From the NCBI GenBank assembly GCA_028704555.1, contig JAQWFD010000014.1, positions 1 to 64,000 of the forward strand: a DNA stretch of 64,000 bases, written 5' to 3'. The first letter of the stretch is position 1, and the number at the start of each line of letters is the position of its first letter. Positions 7,492 through 16,859 of this stretch are shown here, piece by piece. The stretch comes from Desulfobacterales bacterium (GTDB lineage Bacteria > Desulfobacterota > Desulfobacteria > Desulfobacterales > JAQWFD01). The notes under the pieces were generated by a model. That model was not told the origin of the DNA. It was given only the letters and a program-made list of their open reading frames with translations, and ran no database searches. The translations under genes were made by a program, and so were the position numbers.

Positions 7492-8268
7492 GTCGGCATA
7501 AGTATCCCTGTCTCGATGGCTTTTTTGTAGAGAAGGAGTTCAGCGCATGTTTCCAATATCCGGGGGAAGAGCCAACTATTGGTTTACCAAAAAGGAATAA
7601 TTGTCAAGGTATAAATTACTATTTGAACTCTTTTTGAGTGCACCTTAACCTAAAATAACATGATACTTTCGATTGCTTAACGTGCTCTTTAACGTCGTCC
7701 TTTCAGGACTCATCCCTATATGATTAATTCACCCGGTGGTTAAAACCACCGGCTATACGACTCAACCCCCTATCGGGGTTTCTGCTGCCATCAATTTCGT
7801 GTAACTCCAAAGTGTTTGGCATAACGAACAGCGTTTTATCCATTGTCCTGCATACTCTCTTTCCCCTGGTCAATCTTCCAGTTTCGAACAGATAACCGAT
7901 TTCCCGTTCAACCAGTAAAAGTCTCCATATTTGCTGCGTACTCCCTGCCCCCTGTCTTCCGCCCACCACCCTCTACCCTTTACCCTTTACCCTTTACCCT
8001 TTACCCTCAGTCCCCAGTCCTCTGCCTGCTGCATACTCTCTTTTTCCTGATGAATCTTCCCGTTTCAAACACCACAAATTATAATCCCCCCTCCGCGTTC
8101 TTTGCGCCTCAAACGAAGCGGGCGGTGAAACTGCTTTTTTTGCGTCTTCGCGCCTTTGCGTGAGATATTTTTTCAATTTCGCCGTAGAATTTTTTGCATC
8201 CTCCAATATAATAAGGTAAGATTTTTTATCAGTTCCCAATTATCGGATTATTTAAAGGTTTATTGCCC
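7492..8268. repeat. Non-coding repeat-rich spacer with REP-like hairpin and TACCCTT heptamers
   Basis: No gene is supported here. 7733-7752 is a perfect hairpin (CCGGTGGTT, AA, AACCACCGG) followed by a small CCCC..GGGG hairpin, resembling REP elements or IS200/IS605 ends. 7974-8007 holds nearly five head-to-tail copies of TACCCTT. 8100-8175 contains the phrase TTTGCGTCTTCGCGCCTTTG CGTGAGA, written here in two parts, which recurs in degenerate form near 11900-11935 and, inverted, near 20610. Long open frames here are low-complexity artefacts. Confidence 0.6.
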
Positions 8269-9153
8269 ATGCCCCCAATCCTGGAAGTCAGAAATATTGT
8301 CAAAACCTATGGCAGTGTTACCGCGGTGGACGGGGTGAGTTTTGCCATTGAGCAGGGCACCTGTTTCGGGCTTCTGGGGCCCAACGGGGCCGGGAAGACC
8401 ACCACCATCGAGGTGATCGAAGATATCACCCCGCCAACCTCCGGCGAAATCCTCTACAAAGGCATGCCGCGGAGCGCATCGTTTCGGGAGGAAGTCGGCA
8501 TCCAGTTTCAGCATACCGCGCTTCTGAACTTTCTGACCGTGCGCGAAACCCTGGAAACCTTTCACCGCCTGTTTCATCACACGCATGATCTGGAAGAACT
8601 GATTGATCTGTGCCACCTGAGAGATATCCAGAAACAGGACAACGACAAAATATCCGGCGGACAGCGGCAGCGGCTCATGATGGCGCTGGCGCTGGTCAAC
8701 AAACCCGAACTCATGTTCCTGGATGAGCCTTCCACCGGGCTTGACCCGCAGGCCCGCCAGAACCTGTGGGAAATCATTCAAAATATCAAGGCCGGCGGCA
8801 AGACCATCATCCTGACGACTCACTACATGGAGGAGGCCCAGGTCCTGTGTGATGATGTCGCCATCATGGATCACGGGAAAATCATTGCCCGGGGGACCCC
8901 GGAAGCGCTGATCAGAACCTACTGCGGCGGCGCCACCCTGATTATTCCCAAGCAGAACATTACTGTTCCGATGAGCTGTGAATCCTTCAACTACCGGGAG
9001 CTTCGAAATACCATTGAAATCCAGACCAGTGATATCAACGCCTGCATCCGGGAAATCCTGAGCCTGGGGATCGATCTGAAGGGCATGATCATCCGAACGC
9101 CCAATCTGGAAAATGTGTTTTTGAACCTTACCGGGCGGAAGATCAGGGAGTAA
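8269..9153 (+). CDS. ABC transporter ATP-binding protein (ABC-2/drug-exporter type)
   Basis: A 294-residue ATPase with Walker A GPNGAGKTTT (about residues 36-45), Q-loop near VGIQFQHTALL, signature SGGQRQRLMMALAL, Walker B LMFLDEPSTGLD and H-loop TTHYMEEAQ. The C-terminal 90 residues form the extension seen in DrrA/NatA-type exporters. It pairs with the ABC-2 permease at 9431 to form an efflux pump or exporter with unknown substrate. The ATG at 8269 is used; a TTG at 8263 lies closer to AAAGG and could be the real start. A 277-bp low-complexity spacer separates it from the permease. Confidence 0.9.
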   Translation: MPPILEVRNIVKTYGSVTAVDGVSFAIEQGTCFGLLGPNGAGKTTTIEVIEDITPPTSGEILYKGMPRSASFREEVGIQFQHTALLNFLTVRETLETFHRLFHHTHDLEELIDLCHLRDIQKQDNDKISGGQRQRLMMALALVNKPELMFLDEPSTGLDPQARQNLWEIIQNIKAGGKTIILTTHYMEEAQVLCDDVAIMDHGKIIARGTPEALIRTYCGGATLIIPKQNITVPMSCESFNYRELRNTIEIQTSDINACIREILSLGIDLKGMIIRTPNLENVFLNLTGRKIRE

Positions 9154-9430
9154 AAAAATAGGACTGAGTGCTGAGTGCTGAGGACTGAGTAAGGGATCAG
9201 TAGCGAGTAGGCAGAGGGTTAAGGGCAGTAGGGAGTAGGATGTAAGCAGTAGGCAAAAGACAGAGGTCAGAGGTCGGAGGACAGAAATCGGAAGACAGGG
9301 GGTCAGAGGGCAGCTGGGTTTATAAATGGGTTCACGACGCTCTTGACTCTCGACAGTTGTTGACTCTCGCCTTACGACCGTTTTCGACTCACGACTCACG
9401 ACTATTTTTTCGACTCTCGACTGGATACTT
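9154..9430. repeat. Low-complexity spacer of degenerate GACTGAG and CGACTCACGAC words inside an ABC operon
   Basis: The DNA is built from short imperfect words: GGACTGAGTGCTGAGTGCTG, CAGAGGTCAGAGGTCGGAGG, then CGACTCACGACTCACGAC. It has no coding sense. The same vocabulary reappears at about 49020-49060 and 60690-60710, so this is a dispersed degenerate repeat type of this genome rather than a local oddity. Confidence 0.6.
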
Positions 9431-10480
9431 ATGAACTTTAAGCGTATGTGGGTGATATTTCAGGCGCGGAACCGGGAATTTTTCCGGGATCGGTCTGCAT
9501 TCGGCTGGAATCTGCTGTTTCCGTTTCTGATCGTGGTGGGCTTTGGCATCATTTTCGGCGGAAAGGATGGCAGTGAATTCAAAGTCGGCATTTTCCCCTG
9601 GAATCCGGCGGCTGTTTCCATCGGGCAGGTGGACATCCCGCCGGCGTTCAAACAGACGCGCTATATCAAGTTCATCGGATTTGCCGCCCTGAACGAAGGG
9701 CTTGAAAAACTCCGGCATCATAAAATTGATTTTCTCATCAAAGCCGGCGACTGCCCCTGGCAGTACTGGATCAACGACACCTCCCCGAACGGCTACATTG
9801 CGGAAAAGATGTTTACCGCCGCCCTGGCGCCGGACGCAATCGCCGCCATGGCCGAAAAAAAACAGATTCAGGGCGCGGCGATCCGCTACATCGACTGGCT
9901 GTTTCCGGGCATTTTAGCCATGAACATGATGTTCAGCGCACTCTGGGGCGTAGGCTATGTGGTGGTGCGTTACCGGAAAACCGGGGTGCTAAAGCGCCTC
10001 AAGGCTACCCCCCTGACCGCCCTTGAGTACCTGACCGCCCAGATGCTGTCACGCATTTTCGTGCTGATGGTAACACTGATCATCGTCTGGATCGGCTGCG
10101 ATGCGATCTTCTCCTTTCACGTGGAAGGCTCGTACCTGAATCTGCTGATCCTGTTCTTTCTGGGTGGCCTGAGCCTTACGTCCGTTGGGCTGCTGCTGGC
10201 ATCCCGGGGAACGAGCGAGGAATTTACCAGCGGCATTCTTAATTTTATCACCTGGCCCATGATGTTTCTTTCTGAAGTGTGGTTTTCCATGGAGGGCGCC
10301 CCGGAGTGGATCAAAGCCTTCTCGCAGGCATTTCCCCTGACCCACATGCTCCGGGCGATCCGGAAAATCATGAACGACGGCGCCGGTCTCATGGATGTCG
10401 GTGTTGAGATGAGCGCGCTGCTGGTGATCACCGCGATCTGCCTGGCTGCGGGAGCGGCCCTGTTTTCGTGGAATAAATAA
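9431..10480 (+). CDS. ABC-2 type transporter permease
   Basis: A 349-residue membrane protein. After one N-terminal helix (SAFGWNLLFPFLIVVGFGIIFG) comes a soluble loop of about 130 residues, then five or six helices, with the ABC-2 motif region GILNFITWPMMFLSEVWFSMEGAPEWIKAFSQAFPLTHMLRA written here as a description of residues about 272-315. The last part (FLSEVWFSMEGAPEWI) is characteristic of NodJ/DrrB-like exporters. It is the partner of the ATPase at 8269-9153. Substrate unknown. Confidence 0.88.
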   Translation: MNFKRMWVIFQARNREFFRDRSAFGWNLLFPFLIVVGFGIIFGGKDGSEFKVGIFPWNPAAVSIGQVDIPPAFKQTRYIKFIGFAALNEGLEKLRHHKIDFLIKAGDCPWQYWINDTSPNGYIAEKMFTAALAPDAIAAMAEKKQIQGAAIRYIDWLFPGILAMNMMFSALWGVGYVVVRYRKTGVLKRLKATPLTALEYLTAQMLSRIFVLMVTLIIVWIGCDAIFSFHVEGSYLNLLILFFLGGLSLTSVGLLLASRGTSEEFTSGILNFITWPMMFLSEVWFSMEGAPEWIKAFSQAFPLTHMLRAIRKIMNDGAGLMDVGVEMSALLVITAICLAAGAALFSWNK

Positions 10481-10550
10481 AAACCTTCTCCGTAAACGAC
10501 TTCTCCATCCCCGGTGAGCTGATCGAGCCTTCAGGGGGCCCGATGCAGTT

Positions 10551-11447
10551 TTATCCGATCAACATGCCGGCTGCGATCAGCACCGGCGTCAGGATATTGA
10601 TGGCAACATTCATGCCCAGATAAGGCAGCAGGCTTTCGGGATTTTCGGCATGTTGCCAGACCCCCTTTATTACCGGTAAGGCAAAGCCTAAGGTCAGAAA
10701 TGCGATAAGGCTGGCCGGCGGCATCTGGTGCGTGTATACCCCAAGGCCGATCACCACGTACGCCAAAACCAGCATAACGATATAGATAAAGGCGCTTTTG
10801 CGCTTTCCCGTGGTAACCAGCAGATGTTTTCTGCCGACGCTCCTGTCCGCCTCCAGGTCCGGAAACTGGTTGAGCAGCAGCAGATCATTGACCAGAAAAA
10901 ATGGAACCAGAGACGCGACAAAGGCTGTAAAGGAGTATTGGCCGGTCAGAACAAAATCCGTGCCCACCACCATCAGGGGTCCGAAGCCGAGGCCGGGGAT
11001 GATCAGGCACAACAGCGGATGGCGGGTCACCCAATTGGTATAGGTAAAAACGACCACCAGACCTGTAATGCCCAGCGGTAGCAGAGCAATTCCCCTGACT
11101 GCCACAAAGTAAAATCCGATCAATGCGGTAATTGCGAGGCTCGTCCATGCGGTAATAAAGGCCATTCCCGCCATGTCAGGCCGCTGGGGCAAAGCGCCGC
11201 TTCCCCCGCTGAAAGGGGTTCTTTGGGTGACAAGGTCCAGACCGCTCTTGAAATCATAATATTCGTTGAAGGCATTGACGCTGATATGAGCACATGTCGC
11301 CCCGACCAATACCAGAAGAAAATAACCGGGGCTGACAGACTGGGATGACCTCCAGACAGCAGTTCCCAGGCCCAGGAGTACGCAGGCAGGGGTCAGAACG
11401 AGAAAAGAAGGTTTCATTGGCCCGAAAAAGGCTTTCAGATTGTTCAT
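10551..11447 (-). CDS. UbiA-family prenyltransferase, MenA-like
   Basis: A 298-residue integral membrane protein with about eight hydrophobic helices. The first Asp-rich site is NAFNEYYDFKSGLD (about residues 58-71) and the second is NQFPDLEADRSVGRK (about 194-208), the pair that binds Mg-prenyl diphosphate in UbiA enzymes. The sequence RTPFSGGSGALP after the first motif is typical of 1,4-dihydroxy-2-naphthoate prenyltransferases (MenA), which fits a menaquinone-using anaerobe. No other men genes lie nearby, so the exact aromatic substrate is not settled. It is convergent with the ABC permease gene. Confidence 0.8.
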   Translation of the reverse strand: MNNLKAFFGPMKPSFLVLTPACVLLGLGTAVWRSSQSVSPGYFLLVLVGATCAHISVNAFNEYYDFKSGLDLVTQRTPFSGGSGALPQRPDMAGMAFITAWTSLAITALIGFYFVAVRGIALLPLGITGLVVVFTYTNWVTRHPLLCLIIPGLGFGPLMVVGTDFVLTGQYSFTAFVASLVPFFLVNDLLLLNQFPDLEADRSVGRKHLLVTTGKRKSAFIYIVMLVLAYVVIGLGVYTHQMPPASLIAFLTLGFALPVIKGVWQHAENPESLLPYLGMNVAINILTPVLIAAGMLIG

Positions 11448-11585
11448 GGCTTCCTCTTACAAATGATTTTTCATATCGTGACAGAGGCTTAATTCCCGGG
11501 AACGTCCAGCATGCGATTTGTTATGGCAGAGGTTTTCAAGGAAATCAACCCGGAAGAAAAAGTCATGCAGATAAAACACTCCCCG

Positions 11586-11670
11586 GATCGCGCAATGTCG
11601 TACGCCGGGAACGGGCGGGACTCCGAAGCGACACGTACGGAAATATGGCCGAAGTGATATCGAGCCCGAA
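11586..11670 (+). repeat. Dispersed 85-bp repeat, copy A
   Basis: Starts GATCGCGCAATGTCGTACGC and ends ATATCGAGCCCGAA. It is about 80% identical by eye to copy B at 29942-30026 and partly shared with copy C (34407-34480) and a 3' fragment D (13625-13648). It lies in the 522-bp gap 11448-11969, in which I see no gene. The GCGTCGCATGTTTGCGTGAG phrase near 11913 belongs to another degenerate repeat type. Confidence 0.6.
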
Positions 11671-11969
11671 GCGTAAATTAACCAGGGAGTAAAATTCAGG
11701 GTGAAGGATGCTCCGCAACCCGGATCATTTCCGAAAGCAACGCTGTTGATCAGACCTGAAAATATTGTTTCTTGTTTCGGCGGGGATTATGGTATTAAAC
11801 ATGATGCCACTGCCCGATGGTTCAGGGGGAGCATATGACGGGGGCGTAAAAAGCCACACCGTAATGAAATTTATCCTAAAAAAGTCGCAACGCCCGAAAC
11901 GCTTTATTTTTTGCGTCGCATGTTTGCGTGAGACATTATTAATCTCGAACTAACCGGATCCGAAAAACC

Positions 11970-12626
11970 ATGAACACGCCCATGAAAACATATTGGAAAA
12001 AAAGGCTTGAACAATGCAGAAAATCTCTGGAAGGCAACAATTTCGGAGCCTGCATTGCCGATAACCGCACCGATGCAAAAAGGATTGTCATTGAAGATAT
12101 TCTGCCGGAGATCAAGGCAAAAAGCGCTGCATGGGGCGATTCCATGACGCTTCGTGCCACAGCCGTTTTAGATGAAATCAGGTGCAATACGGATATGGAT
12201 CTGATAGAAACGTTTGATCCGAATATCTCCCGTGAAGAAAGCATCGAACGCCGCAGAAAGGCCCTGCTGGTCGATTTTTTTCTGACGGGTTCCAATGCGG
12301 TTACCGAAACCGGCCAGCTGGTGAATCTGGATATGATCGGCAACCGGGTGGGGGGAATCACATTCGGCCCGAAGCATGGGGTCATTTTTGTCGGCCGGAA
12401 CAAGATCGTTTCCGATATTGAGACCGCCAAGAGGCGGATAAAAGCTTACGCCGCGCCTGTCAATGCGATCCAGCATCCCGGATTTAAAACGCCGTGCATG
12501 AAAACGGCCTTCTGCACGGATTGCAAAAGTCCGGATCGTATCTGCAACACATGGGCCATTACCGAAAAGTCATTCCCCGCCGGACGGATCACCGTAGTGC
12601 TGATCAATGAAGGCCTGGGATTATGA
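11970..12626 (+). CDS. LUD-domain protein (LutC/YkgG-like, DUF162)
   Basis: A 218-residue protein of the lactate-utilisation (LUD) fold. Supporting motifs are the helical start, ..AVTETGQLVNLDMIGNRVGG (about residues 110-129) with the conserved GNRV segment, and ..GPKHGVIFVGRNKIV. It also has a Cys-rich end (CTDCKSPDRIC) seen in stand-alone LUD proteins of anaerobes, which may bind an Fe-S cluster. LutC partners LutA and LutB in L-lactate oxidation, but neither is in the window, so its role here is open. Its stop overlaps the start of the next gene (ATGA), indicating co-translation with the EamA transporter. Confidence 0.8.
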   Translation: MNTPMKTYWKKRLEQCRKSLEGNNFGACIADNRTDAKRIVIEDILPEIKAKSAAWGDSMTLRATAVLDEIRCNTDMDLIETFDPNISREESIERRRKALLVDFFLTGSNAVTETGQLVNLDMIGNRVGGITFGPKHGVIFVGRNKIVSDIETAKRRIKAYAAPVNAIQHPGFKTPCMKTAFCTDCKSPDRICNTWAITEKSFPAGRITVVLINEGLGL

Positions 12627-13579
12627 AAATCCGGTCCAGGAGTTTTCAAGTGCCAGAGAGATCAGTCCCGTCTTCCATGCTCGCCGGTTATTTTTTTGCG
12701 ATCGCTGCAACCGCCCTCTGGTCGGGAAATTTTATTGTCGCCCGGGGCCTGAATGAAAGTATCCCTCCCATCAGTCTTGCTTTCTGGAGATGGGTGGTCG
12801 CTGTCGTTGTCTTTTTGCCGTTTGCCGCAAAACGCCTGATCGATGAATGGTGCACGATCCGAGAGCATTTGCGGTATCTGTCCGTCACCGCTTTTGTCGG
12901 CATTACACTTTTCAATATGTTCATCTTTTATGCCGCTCACACGACGACAGCGATGAATCTTTCCTTGATTGCGATCTCTTCTCCGATTTTTATCGTCATT
13001 TTTTCCAGAATATTATTTCAGGAATTGATCACCTTTAAAAAAGGCGCCGGTATCATCCTTGTGCTCGCCGGCGTTCTGCTGCTGATCAGCAAAGGGACTC
13101 TTTCCATCCTGCTGGATATTTCCTTCGCGATTGGCGATATCTGGATGCTCGCCGCATCGATTTTATTTGCCGTTTACAGCATTTTAGTAAAACAAAAGCC
13201 GAAACAGCTGAGTATTTCAGCGTTTCAGCTCGCTACATTTATTCTGGGGCTTATTTTTCTCTTCCCGTTTTTTATCTGGGAGCATGCAACGACGCCGTCT
13301 GTCGTTTTCGACACAGCAATCGTTGCCTCCATTCTTTACGTCGGAATTTTTGCATCCCTTTCCGCTTTTGTTTTATGGCATAGATCCATCTGCATCATCG
13401 GCCCCTCAAAAGCGGGGATGATTTATTACACACTGCCTGTCTTCAGCGGCATTTCAGCCTATTTCTTTTTGAATGAAGCAATCAGCATGATCCATTTTTA
13501 CAGTGTGCTATTGATCGTTTCAGGCATCGTTATCACAAATCATGAAGCAAAGAAGGTCTCAGTGGGGGTTCATCCATAA
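12623..13579 (+). CDS. EamA/DMT-family transporter
   Basis: A 318-residue protein with about ten hydrophobic helices and two EamA repeats. The first begins AGYFFAIAATALWSGNFIVARG (residues about 20-41, written in part), with the hallmark ALWSGNFI, and the second begins near GDIWMLAASILFAVYSILVK. Such proteins are drug/metabolite exporters of broad and unpredictable specificity. The start overlaps the LUD stop by 4 bases. A later ATG at 12677 would also give a complete transporter. Confidence 0.85.
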   Translation: MKIRSRSFQVPERSVPSSMLAGYFFAIAATALWSGNFIVARGLNESIPPISLAFWRWVVAVVVFLPFAAKRLIDEWCTIREHLRYLSVTAFVGITLFNMFIFYAAHTTTAMNLSLIAISSPIFIVIFSRILFQELITFKKGAGIILVLAGVLLLISKGTLSILLDISFAIGDIWMLAASILFAVYSILVKQKPKQLSISAFQLATFILGLIFLFPFFIWEHATTPSVVFDTAIVASILYVGIFASLSAFVLWHRSICIIGPSKAGMIYYTLPVFSGISAYFFLNEAISMIHFYSVLLIVSGIVITNHEAKKVSVGVHP

Positions 13580-14008
13580 ATCCGGTTTTCAAAAAATGTA
13601 TATTAGGGAAAGTCTGATTTTTTTATGCCGAAATTATGATCGAGCCCGTTTCCTCAAACGGCATTCCGAAAGTATCGGTTTCCATCCTGATTTGAAAATA
13701 ATTTTCCGAGCATGAGTCTCCTTCTTGCTTGTTAAACTGAGCGTCATGGGATAAGATTATTTTTGCATGAAAATAGAGACATTGATTTTTTGATTAATCA
13801 ATTTACTATAGTCACAAATCAATGGCTGCCCCCGGTCCTGTCGATTTGGTTGAGCCTTTTTTTTCGGCTTCAAGAAAGCAGGATATCTTATCCTGCAGAG
13901 AGGCCTGACATCTTTTACCGAACGGAATCTGAACCTGACGCACATGAAAAAGGCAGACATCGCTGTATGGACGGATTCCGGCCAATATAACTTAACAACG
14001 TACTCGTT
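13580..14008. other. Intergenic stretch with a 24-bp fragment of the dispersed repeat (copy D)
   Basis: No gene is supported. 13625-13648 reads ATGCCGAAATTATGATCGAG CCCG (written in two parts) and matches the 3' end of dispersed repeat copies A to C. The remainder shows no feature that I can name. Confidence 0.4.
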
Positions 14009-14333
14009 ATGAATGACGATTCTGAAACAAAGCAGGACCTGATCAATTCCGTCCCGGTCCCGATTTTTTATAAGGACGCACGGGGCGTTTATACCGGATG
14101 TAACCCCGCATTTGAGCGTTTTACCGGCCTTGGGAAAAATGACATTATCGGTCGGACCGTATATGACATAGCACCGAAACATCTGGCCGACATTTATCAG
14201 CAAAAGGATCGGGAATTTGTCCATCAGTATCGGTACCGTTTTGTATGATCCGAAAACCCCCTGCAGCCTGGATCAACTGATGGCAAAAGCCGATCGGCGC
14301 ATGTACCGACAGAAAAATGACAAACGGAAATAA
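14009..14333 (+). pseudogene. PAS-GGDEF diguanylate cyclase reduced to its two ends by an internal deletion
   Basis: The first frame (14009-14248) encodes most of a PAS domain (NSVPVPIFYKDARGVYTGCN.. then ..FERFTGLGKNDIIGRTVYD). At about 14217 the sense moves to another frame: SISIGTVLYDP followed by LDQLMAKADRRMYRQKNDKRK, ending at the TAA at 14331. That is the last 38 residues of a GGDEF domain. The end of the PAS and nearly all of GGDEF, including the active site, are missing. The simplest reading is a deletion joining the two ends out of frame. No function is expected. Confidence 0.75.
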
Positions 14334-14451
14334 TTTCTCATGATGCTCCCGCCGCACCGGGAGAATAGTGGGAACGGGTAAATGACGGCAGGCAATAAAA
14401 CCCATTGCCCTCGTTTCAATCGAGGTGCCAACAACAACTATGAGGTGAGAG

Positions 14452-15669
14452 ATGACTGAAGAGATCAGACAGTATAATGTTCCGGATGAAAACGGTTTTT
14501 TTGGAAAGTATGGCGGAAAATTTCTGCCGCCCCAGCTCGAAAAACCCTTCGCCGAGATTACGGAGGCCTACCACAATATTGAAAACGACGCCACCTTCAT
14601 TGCCGAACTGCGTTATATCCGCAAGCATTTTCAGGGCCGGCCGACGCCGGTTTGTCACGCGCGGACCCTGTCTCTGAAGAACGGCGGGGCGCAGATCTAT
14701 TTGAAGCGGGAGGATCTGAATCATACGGGCGCCCATAAACTCAATCATTGCATGGGTGAAGTTCTGCTTGCCAAATACATGGGTAAAAAACGGGTGATAG
14801 CCGAAACCGGTGCGGGTCAGCACGGCGTAGCCCTGGCCACGGCGGCTGCCTATTTCGGGCTGGAATGCGAAATACACATGGGCGAAGTCGACATTGCCAA
14901 GCAGGCGCCGAATGTCAGCCGCATGAAGTTGCTGGGGGCCAAAGTGGTGCCGGTGACCCACGGTCTCAGGACCCTGAAAGAGGCGGTCGACTCCGCGTTT
15001 GAAGCCTATCTTGCAGACTACGAGAACTCGATTTACTGCATTGGCTCGGTGGTGGGACCGCACCCGTTTCCGCTCATGGTGCGTGATTTTCAGCACATCG
15101 TGGGAATCGAGGCCCGTGAACAGTTTCACGCGATGACCGGGTATCTTCCCGATGCGGTGTGCGCCTGTATCGGTGGCGGCTCCAATGCCATCGGCATTTT
15201 TTCTTCATTTTTAAATGATCCCTGCGAGCTGTTTGGTGTAGAACCCCTGGGACGGGGCGAAGGCGTTGGAGAAAATGCGGCAACGATGAGCTATGGGCGC
15301 GAAGGCATTATTCATGGATTCAAATGCTACCTGCTGCAGAACGAAGACGGTTCTCCTGCACCGGTTTACTCGTGCGCCAGCGGCCTGGATTACCCGGGAG
15401 TAGGCCCTGAACACTGTTACCTGAAAGATGCCGGCCGGGTGAAGTATGTAACCTGCTCGGATGATGAATGCAAAGATGTCTTTTTCAAGCTTTGCCGTCT
15501 GGAGGGCATCATCCCCGCGATTGAGAGTGCGCATGCGGTTGCATTTGCGTTAAAAAAGGCACGCGAGATGAAGAGAGGCACGATTCTTGTCAACCTGAGC
15601 GGCCGCGGGGACAAGGATGTGGACTACGTTATCGAGAACTGGGGCACTGGCGATCCGGCTGAGGGCTGA
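14452..15669 (+). CDS. trpB: Tryptophan synthase beta chain
   Basis: A 405-residue protein of normal TrpB1 length. It converts indole and serine to tryptophan with PLP. The motif [15 protein letters not shown] (about residues 84-98) includes the PLP lysine. [16 protein letters not shown], the phosphate-binding [10 protein letters not shown] and the C-terminal NLSGRGDKD are all intact. A TGAGGTGAGAG ribosome site precedes the ATG. No trpA or other trp gene is adjacent, so it is a solitary copy that may rely on a distant TrpA or salvage indole. Confidence 0.95.
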   Translation: MTEEIRQYNVPDENGFFGKYGGKFLPPQLEKPFAEITEAYHNIENDATFIAELRYIRKHFQGRPTPVCHARTLSLKNGGAQIYLKREDLNHTGAHKLNHCMGEVLLAKYMGKKRVIAETGAGQHGVALATAAAYFGLECEIHMGEVDIAKQAPNVSRMKLLGAKVVPVTHGLRTLKEAVDSAFEAYLADYENSIYCIGSVVGPHPFPLMVRDFQHIVGIEAREQFHAMTGYLPDAVCACIGGGSNAIGIFSSFLNDPCELFGVEPLGRGEGVGENAATMSYGREGIIHGFKCYLLQNEDGSPAPVYSCASGLDYPGVGPEHCYLKDAGRVKYVTCSDDECKDVFFKLCRLEGIIPAIESAHAVAFALKKAREMKRGTILVNLSGRGDKDVDYVIENWGTGDPAEG

Positions 15670-15905
15670 TGGCACTGTCGTTTTCCCCTGCGACACGCGA
15701 TTCCATACCGGAAGCTGATTTTTTTTCAACGGTTCGGTTTTAACCTTTTCCAGGGCCCAGGCGTTGAAGCCGTCAAAAACCGTTTTGGCCGGCCGGCCGA
15801 TGATGGCTTCCGGGCGGGCCCGGATCATTTTCAACCCCGTGCTGTTGCACGTCACGATCTTTCCGTATCGCCCCATTCCATCTTCCGGCAACGGGATCTG
15901 GGTCT

Positions 15906-16859
15906 CTACTCAAGCTCAACCGCCCAGGTGTCAAGCGGCGGGGCATCTTTTTGGATCATGCCCTGGTCTTTTAAAAAGCGGGCAAACCGGGTATAGCGGT
16001 GTCTGTCCAGCGCACCGGGTCGAAGTGCAAACCGGGGCAGGGTATCGGCCCAGGCGCGCCGGTTGAGTTCGTCATTGAGGCTTTCTCTGCCCCGGATAAA
16101 CAGGTCCCAGCTCTCGTCGGGATGGTTGATCAGAAACTGAACGCCCTGCTCCAGGGCATCTACAAATTTTCGGAATTTTTTCTCCTTTGCTTTGTCGGTA
16201 TTGGCGACGAGAATCAATTCATCGTAAGCGGGAATTCCGTACTCTTCCACATAAAACGCTCTTCCCGGTTTTTTTTCGATGTCCATCTGATTGAGTTCAA
16301 AGTTTCGGAAGGCGCCGACCACCGCATCGGTTTTTTTTGAAATCAGCGAGGGCGACAGGGAAAAATTCACGTTGACCAGATTGACATCGGTCAGCTGCAG
16401 GCCTTCTTTTTCCAGCATGACCTTGAGCAGCACCGTTTCAAATCCGCCCACCGAGTAGCCGACGGTTTTGCCTTTAAGATCGGCAATCGTTTTGATATCA
16501 CTTTTTTCCAATACCACCAGGGCGTTTAACGGCGTGGCGATCAGGGTGGCAATTCTTGTCAGGGGAAGTCCCTGGTCTACCTGCATCTGGTGCTGGTGCT
16601 GATACGATACCGCAATGTCTGCCTTGCCTGCGGCAACCAGCTTGGGGGGATCATTGGGGTTGGAGGGCGCGATGATCTCCACATTCAGCCCCTGGTTTTC
16701 GAAATATCCCTTCTCAAGGGCGACAAACAGGGGTGCATGATCCGGGTTTACAAACCAGTCCAGCAGAACGGTCATTTTTTCACCGGCCATTGCGGACGGA
16801 AAGAAACCAAAGATTACCATAAGGGCCGTGAGGACCACGGTTTTAAACAGGTGTTTCAT
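15906..16859 (-). CDS. thiY: ThiY-like periplasmic pyrimidine-precursor binding protein
   Basis: A 317-residue member of the NMT1/THI5-like solute-binding family. It has a signal peptide (MKHLFKTVVLTALMVIFGFF, cleavage near AMA-GEK). The start of the mature domain, VLLDWFVNPDHAPLFVALEKGYF, is the family hallmark; ThiY proteins begin TVALDWTPNTNHTGLYVA.. in similar fashion. It should deliver N-formyl-aminomethyl-pyrimidine or HMP to the ThiX/ThiZ importer. It is the last gene of the riboswitch-controlled operon, and its start overlaps the end of thiX by 17 bases. Confidence 0.88.
   Translation of the reverse strand: MKHLFKTVVLTALMVIFGFFPSAMAGEKMTVLLDWFVNPDHAPLFVALEKGYFENQGLNVEIIAPSNPNDPPKLVAAGKADIAVSYQHQHQMQVDQGLPLTRIATLIATPLNALVVLEKSDIKTIADLKGKTVGYSVGGFETVLLKVMLEKEGLQLTDVNLVNVNFSLSPSLISKKTDAVVGAFRNFELNQMDIEKKPGRAFYVEEYGIPAYDELILVANTDKAKEKKFRKFVDALEQGVQFLINHPDESWDLFIRGRESLNDELNRRAWADTLPRFALRPGALDRHRYTRFARFLKDQGMIQKDAPPLDTWAVELE

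Noticed and set aside
8260..9399. Long antisense open frame (379 codons) opposite the ABC ATPase
   Set aside because: The plus strand holds every ABC motif; the minus frame runs through low-complexity spacer DNA and has no family resemblance.
15550..15891. Minus-strand frame of 113 codons between trpB and thiY (..GRYGKIVTCNSTGLKM..)
   Set aside because: The first 70 codons read like protein, but no family is recognised, the only start is TTG, and the 3' third overlaps trpB. It could be a gene remnant; unsupported as a gene.
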